A stretch of DNA of 64,000 bases from Ditylenchus dipsaci (Eukaryota; Nematoda; Chromadorea; Rhabditida; Anguinidae). A program made the translations under genes and the position numbers. Position 1 is the first letter of the stretch, and each line of letters opens with the position of its first letter. The notes beneath the pieces were generated by a model, which was not told the origin of the DNA, searched no databases, and saw only the letters and a program-made list of their open reading frames with translations. The DNA is taken from the NCBI GenBank assembly GCA_004194705.1, contig SADC01001275.1:1550001-1614000 (forward strand). Direction: 5' to 3'. Of this stretch, positions 55,192 to 64,000 are shown piece after piece.

Positions 55192-58100
55192 TCAATTATC
55201 TATTTGCATCCAACTACTCCTAGGCTCTGACCTTGATTGGCTTATATTGGCGCCGACCATAAATGGGCGTAGTCTAGTGGCATGCCTTTGGGTCAAAAAC
55301 ATTTTAGCCAAACTTCTGGCACTGGTCTGACCACCATTGTTCATTCCGCTGGCTGAGGGCAGCAGGCCGAATCCATTTGGACCCATGCTTCCACCCAATC
55401 TTGTCCTCAAGGGTGGCAGTCTGGTCAGTGGTGTATCTGGCTCTTCTTCATCTTCCGGCTCAGCCGTCAAATCTAACATTTTGTCTTGAGCTGCCATTTG
55501 AGCTCCAAACAGGCCATTGGCTGCTTTCCTGATGCTCTCTAACCTGGCTCTGTTTTCAGTGCTTCTGATCTTTTTCCTGTTAGCTAATTCTTCGTCAGCC
55601 AATTTTTTTTGGTTGGCTTCATGAACTGCGGCACTGGTAGCACAAAATCCACCAAATTATTGATTCTCTCCTCAGGTATGTTAAGCAGACACTGGACGGG
55701 GGAGAAGTAGCAAGGTCTGGAGATGGTATTTTCACTAGCTAGAGAATCTGTGAGCACGTACTGTTCTTCCAAATCGTCTAGTTCTGGTTGTATTAGAAGT
55801 TGTGCTCGAGCTAGTTTGTCTTCTTCTACTTCTTGTCTGCCTGGTCTGACTGGTAACTGGCCTAGAAGGGGTGTAGGTGCTGTTTGTGATGTCAGTTCTT
55901 TCAAGTCCTAAAATTTTTTGATTTAGTCTTGTTGAATTTTAGTTTTTTGAATTTTTTTAAAGGACCTTGTCTATTAATTACCACGGCAATTTTGAATATT
56001 TAAATACCCCATACATATTATCCGAAATATTTTTTTGTTTGCCAAATTTTATAAAATTAAAGTTCAAAATTTCGAACCATCCGAAGCTACTTGACACTGT
56101 CAAGTAGTACAAGCAAACCGACTTTCATGCCACCGCAAATTTTACCGTGATATAAATTTCAATACCTAGTGTCTACTTACATATTTCTTTGGGTATAGTT
56201 TCCGTGTACCGTATTCTCTCTTATAGAACGGCATGCCGTTCTATTTTTCAACCCTAAACTTATTTTGACTAAATTTTAAAATTGCAATAATTAATAGTTT
56301 ATCCCTCTAATTTCGGCCATCAACCCCTGCCGATTTTTCTTTTCCTTTTGCTTGACGTTTTTCGTGAATTTTCGAGGCATTTTAAAATTGCTTCATTATG
56401 CCACTTTTAGGAAACGGAATTATCAAAAGTTCTACATTATTAAAAAAAGAATAACTGACTATTAAAAAATTACAGAAGACTTAAGCTATGAGTAGGCGTT
56501 TGAAAGTAGACGTACAATAAAATGCGTATGTTTGTATTTGTCTATATTTGAAGGGATTATTTACTACGATTTAGTAACTTATTAGCTAACCAGGTAATAA
56601 GATATACGTTTTTTCATGAATGGTCTGTTTCATATAATAACTATAATTAAAAACTGAATTTGTAGTAAATAATGTGGCATTTTACTCAAACACTATATAC
56701 TTTTAGTTTTAGAGTCTTCAGTACTGGGAAAATCGGTAATGATTAGAGGGATTTTTCAGCCCAACTAACTTTCGATCTTCGCTCTTAATTTCATGTCTTT
56801 CATGTTAAATTTCTTAGTTTAATTGTTTTTTGAAATTTCAATAAAGATAAGGACAAAATAAACACTTCAAGCCTTTGACTTTAAAAGCTTTTGATTAAAA
56901 ATCGACAAATTTTCTCTAAAAAGTCACGTCTGTGGCCAAAATAGCTTCTATAAACCATAAGTAGTTGAGATCAGGTCGAAACATTGTGCAAGAACGAGAC
57001 GAGAATAGTAGTTTTTAATGGTCTTTAGCCTACTTTTGAATCTTCTTGGTTTTTTTAATTTTGCGTATCAAAGTTGTGTGCCCTATTTTCATGCCAACTA
57101 TTTTTTTGCTAATAAGTACTTTAACACTAAAAAACCGATTTGTACCAATGCGAGCGTTTTATTCAGCATTTCACGCTGAAAAAGATAAGAGAAAAAATCC
57201 CTCAAAAAGTGCTCTTCTCATGCAACTTTCGGCGCTACTTGGATATACCCCCCCAAATCAACTTTTTTTTAAATGTTCCCAAACACCCTATATCGACCTA
57301 AAATCGCCTCAGAAGCTCAAAAAAGACATTATTTTTGAGTTCTGGTCAATAAAAAATCGAGTTTCTGGACCACCCAAAATCACCCATTTTGACCATTTTT
57401 AAAGGAATTTAGGTCTGTATTTGGGTGGAAATGGACCAAAAAGGTGCCAATTTCTAACGAAAAAGAAGATGTTGAACATAGTTTTGTTGACTGGGGCCTA
57501 CCGCATAAATAAACTCTGGTATGCATACATTTTTATGCATCCAGAGTCACTTTCGAGTGATTTGCGTCTAAGGTATGTGGGTGTGCGCATCTCAACCCCA
57601 AGCAACCAAGCCCCCTGCGCCCCGAAGGGGCGCAGGGGGCTTGGTTGGTTAGAGATGCGCGCACTCACTTACCTTAGACATAATTCCGAGCAAGACTCTT
57701 GAACAAAAATGCATTTAGAGACTATTTTTGCCCAGCTCCAGTGACCAAAACATGGTAAAACAGGTAAAAAGTCAAAATTTAAAAGTGCCCAAAACTCGAT
57801 TTTTATTGACCAGAAGTTAAAAATAATGTCTTTTTTGAACTTCTGAGGCCATTTTAGGTCGATATAAGGTGTTTGGAAACACTTTTAAAAAAGTTGATTT
57901 GGGGGGGGTATATCCAAGTAGGGTCCAACTTTCACTGGTTCATTGTATGAAATTAGTTTGTATGAAATACTTTTTGTATGAAATACTTTCTTGGAAAGGA
58001 AATGGTATAGTTTCGCTTTAACCCAATAACCCTTTGTTAAACTTATTGCAATGATTTCAAAAAAGATTAAAGAATAGTTAAATAGGAAGAGATTAGATAG

Positions 58101-58680
58101 GAAAACGTGTCAGGAAGTGACTAACCAAAAATACCATATACCATATCATATAACCCCCCCCCCCCCCCCACAATCCAAAACTCCCGATGGATTTTTAAAG
58201 CCTTTGATTTGATTATATATTTCAGAGTGTGAAAGCATGGCTTTTGTAAAACATAAATTGTTTAAAAAATGGTCAAAATTCGTTATTATGATTTTATTAA
58301 TAACCACTAAAAGCACTATGTGGATACCTCCAAACCGCGAAAAAATAGAATTTGACATAGTTTTGTTATATGGTGCCTACCGCACAAAGAAACTCCGGTT
58401 TTATTGATTATGACTCTTGCGTGACTCTTGCCTAGCTCCAGTGACTAAAACACTGTAGAATACCCTAATATATCTAATATCCAATAAAAGGACTAACCAC
58501 ATGTGCTTCTAAAGGCTGTTCCGGCTTTGGCCTAGAATGTGTCTGAACAAGGAATACTGAGAATGCTCGTTGGCTTTAGAGTGTCTCAACAAGTATTTTG
58601 GGAGCAGAAAAAAGCGTTTGGAAGGACTTCTCCTGAGAGACTGGTCCCTGAGAGGTGATGCTGTTGAGTCTGGCTAAAAA
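55192..58680 (-). CDS. Unidentified gene, at least two exons, frame breaks
   Basis: Last exon, about 55915-55192 (TAG): an acidic stretch (SENTISRPCYFSPVQCLLNI, NNLVDFVLPVPQFMKP), then a charged helix (ANRKKIRSTENRARLESIRK), then a glycine/serine linker and the tail SWMQIDN. The two halves are in different frames, joined at an A8 run at about 55,602-55,609; one more A would give a continuous frame. A further exon lies at about 58.49-58.68 kb (RLNSITSQGPVSQEKSFQTL, SAPKILVETL, then stop TAA and HSRPKPEQPLEAH in the same frame; donor GTTAGT). No family recognised; it looks partly disordered. The intron contains a type A foldback element. Confidence 0.4.
55950..57220. other. Intronic; solo end of a CCGTAT element
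   Basis: TACCGTATTCTCTCTTATAG at 56.22 kb with GAACGGCATGCCGTTC matches the CCGTAT family, but no right end was found. Otherwise no feature. Confidence 0.4.
57230..57930. mobile_element. Foldback element, arm type A with shared core
   Basis: GGCGCTACTTGGATATACCC at the left and the complement GGGTATATCCAAGTAGGGTC at the right. The core has a long GC hairpin (CCCCCTGCGCCCC/GGGGCGCAGGGGG) at 57.61-57.64 kb. The best-preserved copy of this type. Confidence 0.9.
58140..58470. repeat. Deleted relative of the foldback family
   Basis: A C run, then GACATAGTTTTGTTATATGG..GCCTACCGCA and CTAGCTCCAGTGACTAAAAC, the pieces that flank the shared core elsewhere, with the core itself mostly missing. Confidence 0.55.
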
Positions 58681-58934
58681 ACACAAATATAATTAAAAAT
58701 TAAAAAAGACGTTTTTTCTTAATACATTGTTTTTGTTAAAAAAACAGGTTTGATAATCCTTTAGTTTACTGTTCAGTCAAGCCTGCTTAAAGTCATTTTG
58801 ATCTCTAGCTAAGCCTACGAGGAAGCAAAATTTTCTGCAAAATCAAAAAAATAGAAAAGATTTGCAGTTCACCGTGTTGACTTGAGTTTTTAAAGATAAA
58901 AAATAAATTGCTAATTTTTTTGTGAATCAAAATA

Positions 58935-59167
58935 CCGTATTTCTTGTAATAAGGCGGCACCCCCAACTTCGAGGGTCTATATCTCGAAGCAGAGTAAATA
59001 TTTTGGTTATCTGTTTGATGCGTTTTCTTAACTCCCACGAGCTCTACCGATTCTAATTTTTAGATTTTGGTTGAGCACCCAAAAATCTCGAGATTGAATT
59101 CGAATTTTTCGGATTTTCAGGGGTTTGAAAAATAAGGCGGCATGCCGCCTTATTACAGGAAATACGG
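58935..59167. mobile_element. CCGTAT-type pogo-like MITE
   Basis: CCGTATTTCTTGTAATAAGG with GCGGCACC at the left; complement at the right, TA on both sides. The arm motif AAGGCGGC(A) is repeated near the right end. Confidence 0.85.
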
Positions 59168-59184
59168 TATAGAAAATTAAAGTG

Positions 59185-59241
59185 GGAGACATTTACGGCT
59201 ATCTTTTGACATGGATTCCTACTTTCTCTTCTACTTTAAAT
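59185..59241 (+). repeat. Single end of the ACGGCTAC family
   Basis: GGGAGACATTTACGGCTATC..TTTTGACAT..CTACTT matches the outer arm of the 18.80-kb MITE. It is followed directly by a hAT-like MITE. Confidence 0.55.
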
Positions 59242-59384
59242 CAGTGATGTAAATGGAAACGGTGCGGCACCGGTCGCAACGGCACCGCCGGTGCCCGGTG
59301 TGGTGCCGAAGTTTCAGAAGTCGGTGCCCGGCGCCATAATTTTATAGGTCGGTGCCCGGCGCGGTGCCGAAATTTGCAGCACTG
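59242..59384. mobile_element. GC-rich hAT-like MITE
   Basis: Ends CAGTGATGTAAAT and the complement of ATTTGCAGCACTG; the interior repeats GGTGCCCGGCGC. Flanking octamers agree at only 5 of 8 positions. The CAGTG(N)TG terminus suggests hAT. Confidence 0.65.
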
Positions 59385-59769
59385 CTTCCAACGAGCGTTG
59401 AGGTCTTTTAAAACTTTATATTAGGTTTCAGATAATAATATCGGCAGTAAAAACCCCTCATATTGTCTACTGGAGATAGCAAACGAACGGTAGAAACCAA
59501 TTTCGGCGGAAGCCGTTAACGTTTCTCTTTAAAAAAAAGTTATATTTATTAATTTTATTTTCGTTTACTTTAATTCATCTTTATATAACAATAAATAAAC
59601 TTTAAGCTCTATATAGCTCTAAAATTTGTCGATCACGATATATTTGTAAAAAACAACTAACAATTTTTTTGCTGGTCTCACTAAAAAGACTTTTAGGCCA
59701 TTATTCATATTTTAGGGTTTTCGTTTGCTTAGCGAATTGTTGCGTTTATATTTTATTGTGAATCAGGAT

Positions 59770-59945
59770 TTAAAATTTCATAATCATTGAACTTCTGTAC
59801 GGATTTTTCAACTTGGTTTCTAACAAAACAAGGCCTAGAATTTAATTTTAGGTATATTATTGTTAGAAACCAAGTTGAAAAGTGTGTACAGAAGTTCAAT
59901 TATTGGGAATAATTGAACTTGGCGGGGGATAATCGTGGACGTAGA
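59770..59945. repeat. Palindromic MITE, subfamily A, ends lost
   Basis: ACTTCTGTACGGATTTTTCA and AACTTGGTTTCTAACAA with their complements, as in the copies at 6.65 and 37.51 kb. The TTTAAAGG ends are missing. Confidence 0.65.
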
Positions 59946-59959
59946 CGGGTTCATATCTG

Positions 59960-60060
59960 CATGGTTCTTTAATGCATATTTGATCAAGAATCTCGCTCGG
60001 TTCATTTAGCAGAATCTGTACGCGTCTGTGCGCACATCTCTAACCATCAAGCCTAGGGGT
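59960..60060. repeat. Relic of the shared foldback core
   Basis: AATGCATATTTGATCAAGAATCT..GCTCGG and GCGCACATCTCTAACCATCA correspond to the right half of the core in the type A and B elements. Confidence 0.5.
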
Positions 60061-60303
60061 TGCAAGCTTGAAGCTAAGGCTTTGTTTTGGTCTTTTAAGT
60101 CAAAAACGAAATTTCAAAATTAGATTTGGTTTGAAATTGTATAATTTTTTTGTGTAAAAATAAATATTTCATACAGTTACCTAAAAAGCTCAAAGTTATG
60201 TAGTACTGTAGTGAAAAAGCTTACAAGTAAACCTCCAGCTTAAACCTCCATAAAAAACACGTTGTATTAATACACTGAATTACTTTTCAATCAAAAATAT
60301 TTA

Positions 60304-60478
60304 CAGTCAAACCTCGATAAGCCGGCACCCCAATAAACCGGCACCCTTGATAAACCGGCACACTGAGTCGAGTTTAGCTGGCCGACAAAGAAGATCAAGA
60401 AAACGACACCCCGATAAATCGGCACCTCGATAAACCGGCACTCATTGCAATTTATCTTAACACGGGAAGTTTCGACTG
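60304..60478. mobile_element. pogo-like MITE with reiterated GATAAACCGGCACC
   Basis: 175 bp, CAGTCAAACCTCGATAAGCC at the left, ...AAGTTTCGACTG at the right, TA on both sides. ATAAACCGGCAC occurs several times between the ends. Confidence 0.9.
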
Positions 60479-60924
60479 TAAGACCAGCTCATTCTAGTGC
60501 AGAATTTCATGGAGAATCCGAATCTGCAAACCATTTTTCAAAAAGGCGGTTTGGCTTGAGATTTCGACCAATTTATAAATGGTGTTAAATGTGACTTGGG
60601 TATGTTCATAAAATTCGCTAGTACTCAAACATTTTATATACACATGCATAACTTCTATATTTTGTTAGAAAGCGCAAGAAATCAGCTTTTCAATCACATA
60701 TTGTTGTACGGTTTATGAGAAGATAATGTAAATAATCGGCCCAAAGAAACGATTGTGTCATTTTCTCATTTTGACTAGACTATGCAAAACTAAAACTGCA
60801 CCAAAAATGGCTCATAGTATAGAAAAATAAAGTTTTTACAGGGTTGGGCGACCGTTTCAAAAAAATATACGAATATTAAAAAAAAACATTTTAACGGGAA
60901 ATTTTTTCACCGCTGAGCTAACCT

Positions 60925-61015
60925 GTTCAGCATGGTCGATTTGCTAAGAGAACTGCTCTTAAAAATTAAACGTCATCGTCAAAATTCAAATTGCTCTCAA
61001 GTTGATGCATAATAA
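60925..61015 (+). repeat. Dispersed CAGCATGGTC repeat
   Basis: GTTCAGCATGGTCGATTTGC..TAAGAGAACTGCTCTTA, then TCAAATTGCTCTCAAG. Same modules as at 17.06 and 39.17 kb. Confidence 0.6.
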
Positions 61016-61037
61016 ATTGTGGAAAGATCTCATGTTC

Positions 61038-61180
61038 AATGCAAAACCTCGATAAGCCGGCACCTTTGTCTAGAAATAAATTTAAAACCTCTATAACCGG
61101 CACCCCGATAAACCGGCACCTCGATAAACCGGCACCCTAAGGTCGGTCCCTAGGGGTGCCGGCTTATCGAGGTTTGACTG
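61038..61180. mobile_element. pogo-like MITE, damaged left end
   Basis: Right end GCCGGCTTATCGAGGTTTGACTG next to TA; left end AAAACCTCGATAAGCCGG with the CAGTC part altered. CCGATAAACCGGCACC repeats inside. Near relative of the copy at 60.30 kb. Confidence 0.8.
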
Positions 61181-61377
61181 TACCAAATTGAAAAAAATTT
61201 TAAAAAATCGTACCTGACTTTAGTATCAAGGCTATTAACAACAATAGAAAAGTATACAGTAACAAATAAATAAGAAGAGCCATATCTAGCAGATGTTCAG
61301 ATAAAGAATAATACTAAAATAAAAGCAAGTTGAAAATAATTTTTTTACAACAACAATAACTAAAGTTATGACAAGAA

Positions 61378-61402
61378 AATATATATATATATATATATAT
61401 AA
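61378..61402. repeat. (TA)n microsatellite
   Basis: About 11 TA units in a row. Confidence 0.9.
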
Positions 61403-61847
61403 CAAGATTGTAATTAGTGAGACGCCTATTTATTCTGCTACTACTTACATTCTTGACCGGAACCAATAATTAAAATGTTTTTGGCCGTGTTGTTTTTAAT
61501 GAAATAATGGAACTGTGAACAACTAAATGATACACAGACCACTAATAGATTACATTTCGGTATCATAACAACAATGAAAAGAAAAAAGAAATTCTTGCTA
61601 AAGGGCACAAAATAAAGGATCAAGGGATTAAACTTGATAAAAAGTATTTGCTTCAGTGCGGCATCATCTTGCACATTCCAATTTTTTTTGGAAAATGTGT
61701 TTTCATACATTTCATGCGGTCATGATGCATTAAAAATGGTGTGTGGTCGTGAACATTCTTGGCAGATTTTCCAAATATGAAAACCAGGTTAGCGAAAAAC
61801 GGGTAAAGCAATATTTTAGGTTGATTTTCGACAAAAAAAAGCCAATA

Positions 61848-62090
61848 CCGTATAACCTCTAATAGACGGGCATGCCCTTCTATTTTTCAACCCCTAAAAA
61901 ATCGAAAAAAAATATTTTGATTTTGAGATTTTTGGGTACTCAAAAAAATCTAAAAAGCGGAATCAACTAAGATCGAGGTGATCAAGAAAACGCGAAAAAC
62001 AGATTTGCAAAAAATTTTTTTTGCGCTGAGATATAGGTCCTTGAGGGTGCCCGTCTATTAGAGGGTGCCCGTCTAATAGAGGTTATACGG
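61848..62090. mobile_element. CCGTAT-type pogo-like MITE
   Basis: CCGTATAACCTCTAATAGAC with GGGCATGCCC at the left; complement at the right, TA on both sides. GGGTGCCCGTCTA(A/T)TAGAG is duplicated near the right end. Confidence 0.88.
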
Positions 62091-62127
62091 TAATCGAGTT
62101 TAGGGCGGTTAATCGTCAAAAAATTGT

Positions 62128-62347
62128 AAGGCCGCACTCATACTCCCGCGGAACACAGGGCACGCGACAAGTACCTCTAAAGCCACGGGATACGGCTATT
62201 TTTTAATCCTGGCAACAGATTTAAGTGTAAATAGACCATGCTATACACGATAGAACTAATATAATACTGTTTAGACATTCAGAAATTATTTTTGGCTGTC
62301 TTGAAAAATTATCCTGTATCTCGTGTCCCGCGGGAGTATGAGGCAAG
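62128..62347. mobile_element. MITE with CTCATACTCCCGCGG ends
   Basis: CTCATACTCCCGCGGAACAC at the left; complement of GTGTCCCGCGGGAGTATGAG at the right. The interior is related to the repeat in the TTI1 intron at 1.7-2.2 kb. Confidence 0.8.
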
Positions 62348-62683
62348 CCTAAGAGTCGGAAAACCGGCTAAACCAAATATCTGTACGGCCAAATTAACCA
62401 TAATCGCACAAAAACGCTACATCCACGGTTTAATTTGCTTCAAAAAAGTAATAGTACGTAAATAGATGTTTTGCTTTTCCTTGGAATACAAAGGAAACAT
62501 TTTTTCAAAAAGATTTAAACTAGAAATACAATCGACTTAAAAAGTCTTAAATAGTCAGAAGGTATAGACGATCTATCACGGCCTAAAAGCTTTCACATCA
62601 AAGAAAGGTGTAAGAATAAGCTGGGTAGTGCATAAATTACTTTTACACCGCATTTTCCCTTATCGAAAAACCCTAATAAGTTT

Positions 62684-63045
62684 AACAAGGGAGGGACCCT
62701 GACTGTGACCTGGGGAACTTAGATGAAATTTTTTTTCTGCGAATTTTGTAGCGCGTGCCCAAGTTCCTGACCAATCTGGCTCCCCACCTCTGAAGGTCTA
62801 CAAAACGATGCTACTGGAATATACCCTGGGTAGAAAGGTGTGGTAGAAAGGTCACTCGAAATTTTAAAAACACTCGATACCCCTATCATGGTTTTTCATA
62901 GCTGACTCTTGTGCCATGAATCATTCCTAAAAATTCATTGAGTTTCAGAGATGGGGAGCCAAATTCACATGGGATTTGAGCACGCTCAAAAAAATTCATC
63001 GAAAAAACCCCAGGTCACAGTTAGGGTTCCTCCCTTGTAAATTTG
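62684..63045. mobile_element. MITE with ACAAGGGAGG ends
   Basis: ACAAGGGAGGGACCCTGACT..GTGACCTGGGG at the left and the complement at the right. The arms continue through TGGCTCCCCA(C/T)CTCTGAA. The ORF at 62976-63170 starts in the right arm and is not convincing. Confidence 0.8.
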
Positions 63046-63049
63046 TAGC

Positions 63050-64000
63050 CCTTAAAAAGTTCCGCTTCCTAGCGCAGTCAAATCCCACTGCTTTTGAATC
63101 CTTCCTAATCTGTGCCAAATCAAGCCATAACTCAGCACTGACATTCTCTGCGCGAAAGGCTTCGCCTTAGTTAAAAAATATAGTTTTAGAGTGAAAGTTA
63201 AGTTGTTTTCAGAAGGTTAAACATATTTTCAAGCCGACAGTCCATATGCACCCTCAATTGTTTGTGGTAATCATGTGTAGATTATTGGCCTAATGAGTTG
63301 AAAAACGAAACACCTGAATGGCTTCTTAAAACTGCTAAAATGCAAAAAATCTCTAATCAAATAACAATTTTGCTTGGTTTTGGCTATGAAGTGTTTACCT
63401 TAGTCTCTCAAAAATAAAACTCGTTTTCGGTTAAAAAGTTTTTATAAATCTTAACCTTTTGCAATTAAAACATCAAAAACAGATTTTTGTTGTCCTGAAC
63501 ACACAAAAATTAACTTTTAAAAGGCACAAAACACGTTTATAAATAGATTGGTGGGTGGAATATAATGCACTAACTAAAAGTGCCTAAGACATTTTCAAAG
63601 TAACAATTTTTGTTTAAGACAACAAGCTACTCTACCAGAATCCAAAGGTTGAAAAAATGCAACACCAAGGCCACTAAGGTCAGTTGAAATGAATTCATAG
63701 AAAACCCAAAAGAAGGGCAAATAATCTACAAGGATATCTGGCCATGCGACTTTTTTTTTATTCCCTTTTCTCATCTTATAAAAACAAAATGACGGAGGAG
63801 CATCGCCAACGCTTTTTTCTGGTCTATTGCTATTACTACAGCTACTAAAATAATTGCACAAATTTAAAGGCAAAAAGGGTAAGTGCAAAAAATGGATGTG
63901 AGTGTGCAATTGACGCATAGAAACCAGAGGCGTGCTTCTTGAGTCAGCGCTTCTTTTACTTAGAGATATTTGAAAAGTTTATAAGCAAGTTTTTTGCTTA
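63050..64000. other. No gene recognised at the window end
   Basis: A 107-codon minus-strand ORF (63595-63918) includes KKVAWPDILVDYLPFFWVFY but has no start context, splice support or family resemblance that I can defend. Confidence 0.3.

Noticed and set aside
61441..61710. 89-codon minus-strand ORF with a hydrophobic middle
   Set aside because: AT-rich composition can give such a protein by chance; no signal, domain or splice evidence.

Overview
AT-rich (about two thirds A+T) nuclear DNA from an animal. Three host genes are recognisable from conserved protein: a TTI1-type HEAT-repeat protein, riboflavin kinase and a VAMP/synaptobrevin R-SNARE. There is also one tRNA-Ile. Many introns are very short (48-60 nt) with T-rich TTTCAG/TTTTAG acceptors. 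A same-strand gene pair lies only 155 bp apart with an acceptor-like site just before the second ATG. These points suggest a nematode or another trans-splicing invertebrate, but I cannot name the species.

Layout. 0-5.5 kb: TTI1 then riboflavin kinase, both +. 7.7-10.1 kb: VAMP (-), whose 1.86-kb last intron is full of transposons. 10.1-16.1 kb: almost only nested foldback elements. 16.2-18.5 kb: an unidentified minus-strand coiled-coil gene. 19.9-22.9 kb: a complete but decayed hAT transposon with a perfect 8-bp target duplication. 23.4-24.0 kb: candidate secreted acidic protein (-). 24.1-28.7 kb: Mutator-like foldback elements built on tandem arrays, a Harbinger transposon and tRNA-like sequences. 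28.8-29.6 kb: unidentified two-exon gene (-). 30-45.6 kb: sparse DNA with foldbacks, tRNA-Ile(AAU), a 1.5-kb long-inverted-repeat element and a deleted mariner. 45.6-54.1 kb: exons of an unidentified + strand gene between foldbacks, plus a GCC-rich hAT MITE. 55.2-58.7 kb: unidentified minus-strand gene. 58.9-64 kb: pogo-like and other MITEs.

Recognised host genes act in separate processes: PIKK stability (TTI1), flavin cofactor synthesis (RFK) and vesicle fusion (VAMP). The main theme is the transposon landscape. Unrelated superfamilies (Mutator-like, hAT, Harbinger, pogo-like) share one design, in which the terminal motif is repeated many times inside the element. In the Harbinger family the terminal and internal copies of that motif have changed together. 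Several exons of the unidentified genes carry frame breaks that could be decay or sequence errors.
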